DNA of 12,751 nt from Alphaproteobacteria bacterium. GTDB taxonomy: Bacteria; Pseudomonadota; Alphaproteobacteria; SP197. The position numbers were made by a program, and so were the translations under genes. Under the pieces are notes generated by a model, which searched no databases, had not been told where the DNA came from, and saw only the letters and a list, made by a program, of their open reading frames with translations. Positions 6,424 to 12,751 of this stretch are shown here, piece by piece (position 1 is the stretch's first letter; each line of letters opens with the position of its first letter). The stretch lies in contig JAJEBJ010000318.1 of NCBI GenBank assembly GCA_022822575.1, forward strand, positions 1-12,751, written 5' to 3'.

Positions 6424-8691
6424 ATGAGTCTCGAGACGACCGGCGGTCACGCTCCACAACCGGAAGCGATGCATTCCCCGGGTAACCCGATCAGGACGAT
6501 GCTGATCAGACTGTTCGGCTGGTTCCGCAAGCCGACCGGACGATGGTCGCGCAGCCGGATCGTAAACGTGGTTCTTGCGGTGACGGCGGTGCTGTCCGGC
6601 CTGGCGACCTACGGGGCGCTCACGGGTTCGGGACCATTTGAACCGGACCAGAACACCCTCATCGTTCTCCTGAATGTCGACCTCGCCTTGCTGCTTGCCT
6701 TTGCCGTCATCATCATCCGCCGCCTGGCGGACATGTGGTCACAACGCCGGGAGGGGATGGCAGGTTCAAGACTGCAGGCAAGACTGGTCGCCACCTTTGG
6801 TCTGGCAGCAACCATCCCCGCTGTGCTCATCGGCGTATCGTCGGCGATCTTCTTCAACATGGGCATTGACTCCTGGTTCAATGAACGAGTCCAGACTGCG
6901 ATTGCCCAGTCGACCAGAGTTGCTGATGCCTACCTGGAAGAACACCGCATTACCCTTGGATCCGGCGCGCTGGCACTCGCCCGCGACTTTCACCTCTATG
7001 TGCCGAAGTCAGGCGGAAGCATGGAGGAGTTTGCGGCCTACCTTGAGGACCGGGCGAGTGTGAGAGGCATCTCGGAATGGGTCGTGTTGAGCAGTCTTGG
7101 CCAGATCATCATGCAGGGCACTCTTTCCACTGGCCTCAGCCTTGAGCCTCTCACGTCTCACGAGATCGAACGCGCCGATGCCGGTGATGCCGTCATTCTG
7201 AAATCAAGCGCCCGGGACAGGGTACGCGCTCTCGTCAGCCTCAGCCGGGGCAGCACGTACCTGCTGGCGGGAAGCAGCGTTGACCCTGACGTCATCGAAA
7301 GCACCAGGAAGGTCTCCGCGGTCGCTTCCTCCTATAGAAAACTCGCTCTCGAGCGCACCAGCCTGCAGCTGACCTTCTCTCTCTTCTATGCCGTCGCTGC
7401 CCTTCTCCTGCTGTTTGTTGCGGTGTGGTTCGCCCTGCAGCTTGCCTCGCGCCTGGTGGGCCCGGTTGTGGCGCTGGCCAATGCCGCCGAGAAAATCCGC
7501 CAGGACGATCTCTCAGTGCGGGTGTCCCTGAGCGGACGGTCCGATGAACTCTCCCTGCTTGGTCAGGCCTTCAACCGCATGGCCGACCGGATTGCCGAAC
7601 AGCGTCATGCTCTGGTGGAAGCCAACAAGGATCTCGAGGGACGGCGACGGTTCACCGAATCGGTCCTTTCCGGCGTCAGTGCCGGTGTCATCGGTCTTGA
7701 TGACACCGGGGTCGTGGAGCTGGTGAACCGCCGGGCGCTGGATTTGCTCAATGTGACCGAGGACGACCTCGTCGGTGCGAGTCTCATCGATACCATGCCG
7801 GAGGCTGGCGACATTCTCGAGCAGGCCATGAAGGCACGCGCGGCATCGGGCAGCGTCGATCTGGATAGCAAGGCCGGTTTGCGACGACTCTTCGTGCGTA
7901 TCGGCAATGTCGAGGGTGACAGGGAAGGGTCCGTGCGACGCGGCGGTTTCGTGATGACCATCGACGACGTCACGCCGCTCGTGCTCGCGCAGCGCAAGGC
8001 TGCTTGGAGTGACGTGGCCTTGCGGGTGGCCCATGAAATCAAGAATCCCCTGACACCCATCACGCTGTCCGCCGAGCGTCTGGAACGCAAGTTTGCGGGC
8101 ACCATCACGGAGTCGCCCGAGGTGTTCCGGGAACTCACCGACACCATCAAGCGGCAGGCGATGCACATGACCCACGTGGTCGACGAGTTCTCCCGCCACG
8201 CGAGGATGCCGACGCTCATCATGTCTCCGGAAAGTGCCGTCGACATTGTCGAGAAGGCCATTCGGCTTCAAGAGATCTCCGATACGCGCGTCATCTTCGA
8301 GCGCATCTATCCCGAGATCCCGCCGGTGATTCACTGTGATGGCGACATGATCTGTGCTGCAATCTTCAACATCGTCAAGAACGCAGCGGAGGCCTTTCGC
8401 ATGGACGATGTGGAGAGGGCGGAAGGCGACATCGTGAGGACCACCGTTGCGGAGGAGGGTGGATGGTGTGTTATCAAGATCGAGGACAATGGTCCTGGCT
8501 TCCCTGTTGAACGCCCCGAGACTCTCTTCGAACCGCATGAATCCCATGGCAAGGATGATGGCTACGGCCTCGGTCTGACGATCGCCCGATCGACGATCAG
8601 GGATCACAGAGGAGACCTCGTATTGCAGAACAGGAAGGAAGGCGGTGCATCGGTGATCCTGTCATTGCCTATGGAACGGAAAGACGGCTGA
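6424..8691 (+). CDS. ntrY: Sensor histidine kinase NtrY
   Basis: A 755-residue membrane kinase that partners NtrX in nitrogen, redox or envelope-linked signalling, depending on species. Helices lie at about residues 46-67, 78-98 and 121-145. An extracytoplasmic sensing stretch (about 146-313) follows, then a fourth helix (316-340), a HAMP linker, a PAS domain from about residue 407 (SVLSGVSAGVIGL), and the kinase core. Key residues are intact: phospho-accepting H537 in AHEIKNPLTP, N-box N653 in NIVKNAAEAF, the ATP-lid EDNGPGF (687-693), and GYGLGLTI near the end. The ATG at 6424 is the first possible start, since an in-frame TAA lies two codons before it; no strong Shine-Dalgarno precedes it. 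ATGs at codons 16 and 26, each behind a GGAAG or AGGA, could be used instead without losing any helix. The stop overlaps the ntrX start by one base. Confidence 0.95.
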   Translation: MSLETTGGHAPQPEAMHSPGNPIRTMLIRLFGWFRKPTGRWSRSRIVNVVLAVTAVLSGLATYGALTGSGPFEPDQNTLIVLLNVDLALLLAFAVIIIRRLADMWSQRREGMAGSRLQARLVATFGLAATIPAVLIGVSSAIFFNMGIDSWFNERVQTAIAQSTRVADAYLEEHRITLGSGALALARDFHLYVPKSGGSMEEFAAYLEDRASVRGISEWVVLSSLGQIIMQGTLSTGLSLEPLTSHEIERADAGDAVILKSSARDRVRALVSLSRGSTYLLAGSSVDPDVIESTRKVSAVASSYRKLALERTSLQLTFSLFYAVAALLLLFVAVWFALQLASRLVGPVVALANAAEKIRQDDLSVRVSLSGRSDELSLLGQAFNRMADRIAEQRHALVEANKDLEGRRRFTESVLSGVSAGVIGLDDTGVVELVNRRALDLLNVTEDDLVGASLIDTMPEAGDILEQAMKARAASGSVDLDSKAGLRRLFVRIGNVEGDREGSVRRGGFVMTIDDVTPLVLAQRKAAWSDVALRVAHEIKNPLTPITLSAERLERKFAGTITESPEVFRELTDTIKRQAMHMTHVVDEFSRHARMPTLIMSPESAVDIVEKAIRLQEISDTRVIFERIYPEIPPVIHCDGDMICAAIFNIVKNAAEAFRMDDVERAEGDIVRTTVAEEGGWCVIKIEDNGPGFPVERPETLFEPHESHGKDDGYGLGLTIARSTIRDHRGDLVLQNRKEGGASVILSLPMERKDG

Positions 8692-10091
8692 TGAAGCACG
8701 ACATCCTCGTCGTCGATGACGAGCGCGACATCCGCCGCGCCCTGGCCGATGTTCTCGAAGATGAGGGCTACCAGGTACGCACGGCGTCTGACCCCGATTC
8801 CGCCGACGCCACAATTGCCGAACAGGTTCCGTCCCTGGTGATTCTCGATATCTGGTTTCGCGGTGCACGGCGCGATGGTGTCGATCTGTTGCGAGACTAC
8901 GTTGCCCACCATCCCTTCATGCCCATCATCATGATCAGCGGTCACGGCACCATCACCACGGCCGTCAAGTGCACCAGGATCGGCGCATACGACTTCATCG
9001 AAAAGCCGCTTCAGACCGACAAGGTGCTCCTCGTGGTCAAGCGGGCGCTCGACGAGGCGAGACTGCGTCGCGAGAACGAAGAACTGCGCCGCTCCACCCG
9101 TATCCTCGACGATCTCGTCGGCGAGTCACGCGCAATGGCGCAGCTGCGTGAAGCTATTTCCCGGGTTGCGCCCACCGGGAGCAGGGTCCTGATCACCGGT
9201 CCGGCAGGTTCGGGCAAGGAACTGGTGGCGCGGCACATTCACCAGCAGTCGCCGCGCGCCAATGGCCCGTTCGTTGCCATCAATGCCGCCACCATGGAAC
9301 CCGAAAGAGTGGAGGAAGAACTCTTCGGGCGGGAGACCCGGACATCGCCAGGTACGCCGGTCATCACCCACGGGGTGTTCGAGCGCGCCAACGGCGGCAC
9401 GTTGTTCCTCGACAACGTTCCGGACATGCCGCTTGCCACACAGGGCAAGATCCTGAGGGCGCTTCAGGAACAGGTCTTCACCAGACTGGGTGGCGACACG
9501 TCGGTCAGGGCTGATGTGCGGGTTCTCACATCCGCCAGCGGCAACATCACCGCGGCGGTGCAGTCGGGCCACTTCCGTGAGGATCTCTACTATCGCCTGA
9601 ATGTCGTGTCGATCAACGTCCCGGCACTCTCGGAAAGGCGCGAGGATGTGGCACCACTGTCGCAGTACTTCATCAGGCGCGCCGTGTGTCAGCAGGGTCT
9701 CAGCGCCCGGACACTGACAGGAGATGCCGAAATGGCTCTGCTGATGGCCAACTGGCCAGGCAACGTACGACAGTTGCGCAACGTGATCGAATCCCTGCTG
9801 ATCATGACACCGGAGGGCGAGAACGGGGCCATCACGGCGGACATGCTGCCCGGTGAAGTGAGGCAGGCCAGCCCGGCGCCGGTCCTGTTTCACGATTCCA
9901 GCGAGGTGATGTCTCTCGGACTGCGCGAGGCGCGGGCGGCCTTCGAACGCAAGTACCTGTTGACCCAGTTGGCGCGCTTCGGCAACAACATTTCGCGGAC
10001 GGCCGCGGCGGTCGGCATGGAGCGGTCCGCATTGCACCGGAAACTGAGAGCACTGGGTGTCAGCGTCACGGAACGCGACACCGGAGGCTGA
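8691..10091 (+). CDS. ntrX: Response regulator NtrX (NtrC-like, with degenerate AAA+ motifs)
   Basis: A 466-residue regulator with receiver (about 1-120), AAA+ (about 145-370) and Fis-type helix-turn-helix (about 415-460) domains. The receiver has phospho-acceptor D53 in VILDIW, and KP in FIEKPL. The AAA+ domain has a Walker A loop GPAGSGKE (170-177) and an intact FREDLYYRLNV arginine region. Two sigma-54 activator hallmarks are missing. Where NtrC has GAFTGA, this protein has TRTSPGTPVITH. The Walker B motif reads LFLDN rather than LFLDE, with D241 kept and N242 in place of the ATPase glutamate. The Fis-type motif (NNISRTAAAVGMERSALHRKL) is intact. It probably binds DNA under NtrY control but may act with sigma-70 or as a repressor instead of driving sigma-54 open-complex formation. 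The ATG overlaps the ntrY stop (TGATG), a translational coupling signature. Confidence 0.94.
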   Translation: MKHDILVVDDERDIRRALADVLEDEGYQVRTASDPDSADATIAEQVPSLVILDIWFRGARRDGVDLLRDYVAHHPFMPIIMISGHGTITTAVKCTRIGAYDFIEKPLQTDKVLLVVKRALDEARLRRENEELRRSTRILDDLVGESRAMAQLREAISRVAPTGSRVLITGPAGSGKELVARHIHQQSPRANGPFVAINAATMEPERVEEELFGRETRTSPGTPVITHGVFERANGGTLFLDNVPDMPLATQGKILRALQEQVFTRLGGDTSVRADVRVLTSASGNITAAVQSGHFREDLYYRLNVVSINVPALSERREDVAPLSQYFIRRAVCQQGLSARTLTGDAEMALLMANWPGNVRQLRNVIESLLIMTPEGENGAITADMLPGEVRQASPAPVLFHDSSEVMSLGLREARAAFERKYLLTQLARFGNNISRTAAAVGMERSALHRKLRALGVSVTERDTGG

Positions 10092-10096
10092 ATGCC

Positions 10097-11473
10097 ATGC
10101 GTGTCATTGTCTGTGGAGCCGGGCAGGTCGGCTACAACATTGCCCGCAGACTGGCTGCAGAAGCCAACGATGTCACGGTGATCGACAACGACGCATCACG
10201 CATCGCCCGCGTGACGGAGAACATTGACGCGAAAGGGCTGGTGGGATTCGCCGCCCATCCGCCAGTGCTCCAGCGTGCCGGCGCCGAAGATGCAGACATG
10301 CTGATCGCCGTCACCTATGCCGACGAGGTCAACATGATTGCCTGCCAGGTGGCGCATTCCATCTTCAACGTACCCACAAAGATCGCCAGGGTGCGCCACC
10401 AGTCCTATCTCGATCTCGCGTGGAGCAGTCTCTACAGCCGGGATCACATGCCGATCAATGTCATCATCTCGCCGGAAATCGAGGTGGCGCGTGCCATCAT
10501 CAGGCGCCTCGAGGTGCCTGGCGCTCTCGATATCGTGCCCATGGCCAATGATCGGGTGCGCGCCATTGCCGTGCGGTGCCTTGCCGACTGCCCGGTTCTT
10601 GACACGCCGCTGGAGGAACTCGCGGAACTCTTTCCCAACCTCAAGGTCTTTGTGGTCGGCATCGTACGCCATGGCGAACTGTTCATCCCGACGGGCCGGA
10701 CGGAGATGCGTGCGGGGGACGTCGTCTACTTTGTCACGTCGACCGATCACATGCACCGGTCGATGTCCGTCTTTGGACACGAGGAACCCGAAGCCCGTCG
10801 AGTGATCATCATCGGCGGCGGAAACATCGGCCTCTACGTTGCGCGCGAGATCGAAAAACACCACGCCGACGTGCGTTGCAAGGTCATCGAGATCAATGAG
10901 AGCCGGGCCCGGGAGATCGCCGACCAGTTGACACGGACAACGGTGCTGCTCGGCGATGCACTGGAACGCAAGCTCCTCGAGGAGGCCGGCGCCGGAGACG
11001 TCGAGACAATGGTTGCCGTTTCCAATGATGACGAGGTCAACATTCTCTCGTCGCTCCTCGCCAAGCGGTTGGGTGCCAAACGGGCCATCACATTGGTCAA
11101 TTCGGAGAGCTATGACCCGCTGGTCGAGGACCTTGGCGTCGATTCGGTAGTCAATCCGAGGGGGTCCACAGTCTCGACGATCCTCCAGCACATACGCCGT
11201 GGCCGTGTTCGCAGCGTCTACAGCATTCACGAGGGGGCTGGTGAGTTCATTGAGGCGGAAGCCCTTGAGACGACCCGGATCACGAACCGCAGAATACGTG
11301 ACATTCACCTAGCCAAAGGCATCCTTATCGGTTCCATCATTCGCGGCCAGGAGGTCATTGTTCCCGACGGCGACACGCGAATCCAGGTAGGTGACCGTGT
11401 GGTTCTGTTCACCAGCACCAACCTGATGAGCAAGGTCGAAAAACTCCTCTCCGTGGGTCTCGAGTTCTTCTGA
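10097..11473 (+). CDS. trkA: Trk potassium uptake regulatory subunit TrkA
   Basis: A 458-residue cytoplasmic protein that gates Trk/Ktr-type potassium channels in response to bound nucleotides. It has the standard four-part build: RCK-N with Rossmann motif CGAGQVG (6-12), RCK-C (about 145-225), a second RCK-N with IGGGNIG (239-245), and a second RCK-C to the end. The TYADEVNMIACQVAH and SNDDEVNILSSLLAKRLGA segments are the matching positions in the two halves, reflecting the internal duplication. Length is normal. The ATG is preceded by GGAGG at 10083-10087 with a 9-base spacer, inside the end of ntrX, and lies 5 bases after that stop. No TrkH/TrkG membrane subunit is in the window, so its partner is encoded elsewhere. 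The ntrYX-trkA order is conserved in many alphaproteobacteria. Confidence 0.95.
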   Translation: MRVIVCGAGQVGYNIARRLAAEANDVTVIDNDASRIARVTENIDAKGLVGFAAHPPVLQRAGAEDADMLIAVTYADEVNMIACQVAHSIFNVPTKIARVRHQSYLDLAWSSLYSRDHMPINVIISPEIEVARAIIRRLEVPGALDIVPMANDRVRAIAVRCLADCPVLDTPLEELAELFPNLKVFVVGIVRHGELFIPTGRTEMRAGDVVYFVTSTDHMHRSMSVFGHEEPEARRVIIIGGGNIGLYVAREIEKHHADVRCKVIEINESRAREIADQLTRTTVLLGDALERKLLEEAGAGDVETMVAVSNDDEVNILSSLLAKRLGAKRAITLVNSESYDPLVEDLGVDSVVNPRGSTVSTILQHIRRGRVRSVYSIHEGAGEFIEAEALETTRITNRRIRDIHLAKGILIGSIIRGQEVIVPDGDTRIQVGDRVVLFTSTNLMSKVEKLLSVGLEFF

Positions 11474-11474
11474 T

Positions 11475-12368
11475 ATGTCCCGCATCGCCTATGTCAATGG
11501 CCGGTACAGCGCCCACTCCCGGGCCAGCGTTCATATCGATGACCGCGCCCACACGTTTGCCGACGGTGTCTACGAGGTCATTCTTGTGGTGAACCGCCAC
11601 ATGATCGACCTCGAGGATCATTTCCGGCGCCTGGATCGCTCGCTCTGCGAACTCGACATTCCCCGACCGATGACGGGGCGTGTGCTCACCCACATCATGA
11701 ACCGGACGATTCACCTGAACAGGGTGGTGGACGGTATCGTCTATCTCCAGATCAGTCGCGGTGCGGCGCCCCGCAACCACGTCTTCGACAACGCGTCCCT
11801 GACACCAGGCGTCGTCTGCACAGCGCGGCGCCTGGACGTGCCGGCAACGTCCCGTGACGTATCCGGGGTTGAGGTCATCACGCTCCCCGACACGCGATGG
11901 ACACGTGTCGACATCAAGAGCGTCTCCCTTCTTCCCAATGTCCTGGCGCGCACAAGGGCGGCCGGGCGAGGGGCTTACGAGGCCTGGCTCGTCGACGGGG
12001 AAGGTTTCGTGACCGAATGCGCTGCCTCCAATGCCTGGATCGTTGACTCCAGCGGACGTCTTGTGACCCGCCCGGTCGCTGACGGGATCCTGCGGGGCAT
12101 CACCCGTGAACGGCTGATGACCCTGGCACGCGAGTTGTCCATCGAGGTTGTCGAACGTCCTTTCAGCGTGGCCGAGGCGAAACAGGCCCGCGAAGCTTTC
12201 CTGACCAGCACCACCTCTCTCGTCAAGGCCGTCTCGCGCATCGATGAGACGGTCGTCGGCAACGGTCATCCCGGACACGTGACCTGCCGGTTGCTCGACG
12301 CCTATCTCGACTTCGCGCGCCACCAGGCGGGGTTTCCTGATGGCCATTCGCGTGTAGTCTTGGGATGA
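11475..12368 (+). CDS. dat: Class IV PLP aminotransferase, probably D-amino-acid transaminase
   Basis: A 297-residue fold-type IV pyridoxal-phosphate enzyme. The cofactor lysine is K148 in DIKSVSLLPNVLA; the glutamate that contacts the pyridine nitrogen is E181 in FVTECAASNAW. D-amino-acid transaminases are told from branched-chain enzymes and aminodeoxychorismate lyases by an Arg-x-His pair that grips the substrate carboxylate. Here SRGAAPRNH supplies R100 and H102, and Y33 in ADGVYEV matches the active-site tyrosine. The likely reaction is D-alanine plus 2-oxoglutarate to pyruvate and D-glutamate, linked to peptidoglycan precursors, though exact specificity cannot be read from sequence. The usual Gly after the glutamate (VTEGSSSN) is Cys here. 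The ATG lies one base after the trkA stop with no clear ribosome site, so coupling is likely. The same gene sits between trkA and hfq in several Rhodospirillales, as I recall. Confidence 0.85.
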   Translation: MSRIAYVNGRYSAHSRASVHIDDRAHTFADGVYEVILVVNRHMIDLEDHFRRLDRSLCELDIPRPMTGRVLTHIMNRTIHLNRVVDGIVYLQISRGAAPRNHVFDNASLTPGVVCTARRLDVPATSRDVSGVEVITLPDTRWTRVDIKSVSLLPNVLARTRAAGRGAYEAWLVDGEGFVTECAASNAWIVDSSGRLVTRPVADGILRGITRERLMTLARELSIEVVERPFSVAEAKQAREAFLTSTTSLVKAVSRIDETVVGNGHPGHVTCRLLDAYLDFARHQAGFPDGHSRVVLG

Positions 12369-12378
12369 ACGGCAAGGG

Positions 12379-12402
12379 GCCGCGATCCTCCGGGATCGGG
12401 GC
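12379..12402 (+). repeat. Strong hairpin between the aminotransferase gene and hfq
   Basis: An inverted repeat has arms 12379-12388 and 12393-12402 around a TCCG loop. GATCC/GGATC plus a C-G pair form the inner six base pairs; after one G-G mismatch, three more G-C pairs follow. It starts 11 bases after the aminotransferase stop and ends 36 bases before the hfq ATG. No T-run follows, so it is not a textbook intrinsic terminator. It may be an attenuating, processing or stabilising structure in the hfq leader. Confidence 0.5.
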
Positions 12403-12437
12403 GCATGCCAAGGCTCAGCATACAGGACACCGGTATC

Positions 12438-12695
12438 ATGGCACAGGCGAAGCAACAAAACCTCCAGGACACGTTCCTCAATGCAATCCGCAAGTCGAAG
12501 GTGCCGGTGACGGTTTATCTCGTAAACGGCGTGAAACTGCAGGGCATCATCACCTGGTTCGACAGTTTCTGCCTGCTCCTGCGCCGGGACGGTCATTCGC
12601 AGCTCATCTACAAGCACGCCGTGTCGACTGTCATGCCGGAGGGTATGGTGAACCTGCAGATCGCCGGTGAAGGAGAAACGGATGACGATGCCTGA
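12438..12695 (+). CDS. hfq: RNA chaperone Hfq
   Basis: An 85-residue Sm-like protein that forms hexameric rings and pairs small RNAs with target mRNAs. The Sm1 region runs from LQDTFLNAIRKSKVPVTVYL through VNGVKLQG to FDSFCLLL. The Sm2 region is YKHAVSTVMP. Proximal-face RNA-binding residues are present: Q10 and D11, F44 in FDSF, and K59-H60 (E. coli Q8, D9, F42, K56-H57). The tail is short and acidic (GEGETDDDA), as in other alphaproteobacterial Hfq. I chose the ATG at 12438, giving the usual MAQAKQQNLQD start with an AGGA about 10 bases upstream. An in-frame ATG at 12405 would add 11 unconserved residues immediately after the leader hairpin. The 69 bases after the aminotransferase gene could house its own promoter. 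The 3' end overlaps the hflX start by 14 bases. Confidence 0.96.
   Translation: MAQAKQQNLQDTFLNAIRKSKVPVTVYLVNGVKLQGIITWFDSFCLLLRRDGHSQLIYKHAVSTVMPEGMVNLQIAGEGETDDDA
12671..12675 (+). promoter_or_regulatory. Ribosome binding site deciding the hflX start
   Basis: AGGAG within the end of hfq, six bases before ATG 12682 and twelve before ATG 12688. The spacing favours 12682 as the start of the next gene. Confidence 0.55.
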
Positions 12696-12751
12696 GGCAT
12701 CGCGCGAAGGCGCCGTCACGCGAACCAGCGTCATTCATCCCTCGCTTGACG
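12682..12751 (+). CDS. hflX: GTPase HflX, N-terminal fragment
   Basis: A frame different from hfq opens at ATG 12682 and runs off the window, giving 23 codons (MTMPEASREGAVTRTSVIHP followed by three more). The TRTSVIHP stretch resembles the TRALVVHP-like start of alphaproteobacterial HflX, a ribosome-binding GTPase that splits stalled ribosomes. The hfq-hflX order is widely conserved in proteobacteria, and this frame has a well-placed AGGAG. No GTPase motif is visible yet, so the call rests on context, the ribosome site and the short N-terminal likeness. Start could also be ATG 12688. Confidence 0.68.
   Translation, partial: MTMPEASREGAVTRTSVIHPSLD

Noticed and set aside
7513..8607. A 364-codon minus-strand frame inside ntrY; similar long frames occur opposite ntrX (9126-10037), trkA (10196-11308), lipA (2043-2714) and lpdA (1248-1916).
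   Set aside because: All are expected in GC-rich DNA on the strand opposite real genes. None has recognisable domains, and the forward genes have intact catalytic motifs.
11409..12734. A 441-codon minus-strand reading frame opposite the aminotransferase and hfq genes.
   Set aside because: It is the codon-aligned antisense of well-identified genes, is rich in Asp, His, Arg and Val as such shadows are, and shows no family motif or ribosome site.
1..12751. Mobile elements, CRISPR arrays, defence islands, tRNA or rRNA genes.
   Set aside because: No transposase, integrase, direct-repeat array, cloverleaf or terminal inverted repeats could be seen. The window is dense core-genome sequence.

Overview
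The window reads as the chromosome of an alphaproteobacterium, most like the Rhodospirillales and relatives. This is inferred from gene content and order, not from a database match. The DNA is GC-rich and almost fully coding. It carries alphaproteobacterial hallmarks: a fused IspD-IspF enzyme, the pdhC-lpdA-lipA-RatA/COQ10-like run, and the block ntrY-ntrX-trkA-(D-amino-acid aminotransferase)-hfq-hflX. I see no tRNA, rRNA, CRISPR array, insertion sequence, phage gene or attachment site. No stretch over 300 bases lacks a gene.

Layout. (1) Bases 1-3340, plus strand: the 3' end of the pyruvate dehydrogenase E2 gene, then lpdA (E3), lipA (lipoyl synthase) and a START/COQ10-like gene. They are separated by 2-11 bases and look like one operon for assembling and running the pyruvate dehydrogenase complex. 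(2) Bases 3315-5449, minus strand: ispDF, pgpA and a stand-alone CinA/PncC amidase, transcribed in that order, with 1 base between the first two and an 8-base overlap between the last two. The last gene overlaps the COQ10-like gene tail to tail by 26 bases. (3) Bases 5450-5554: a divergent intergenic gap. (4) Bases 5555-6346, plus strand: an eight-helix membrane protein of the CcsA/HemX/YpjD type. (5) Bases 6424-12751, plus strand: ntrY, ntrX, trkA, a class IV D-amino-acid aminotransferase, hfq and the first codons of hflX. Most junctions are tight: ntrY-ntrX overlap by 1 base, trkA-aminotransferase are 1 base apart, and hfq-hflX overlap by 14 bases.

How the genes fit together. The first operon feeds acetyl-CoA production: LipA makes the lipoyl groups that E2 swings and E3 reoxidises. 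The minus-strand operon combines isoprenoid precursor synthesis, phosphatidylglycerol synthesis and recycling of damaged pyridine nucleotide. The last block joins a nitrogen/redox two-component system, potassium uptake control, D-amino-acid metabolism and RNA-based regulation.

Main points of interest. In many alphaproteobacteria ispDF is followed by dusB-ntrB-ntrC before ntrY; here those genes are absent and the HemX/YpjD-like gene sits in their place. NtrX lacks the sigma-54 contact motif GAFTGA and also has Asn in place of the catalytic Walker B glutamate. The IspF half has Asn-Thr where the family has the active-site His-Ser pair. I found no clear evidence of an entirely new system; these are unusual variants within a familiar chromosomal neighbourhood.
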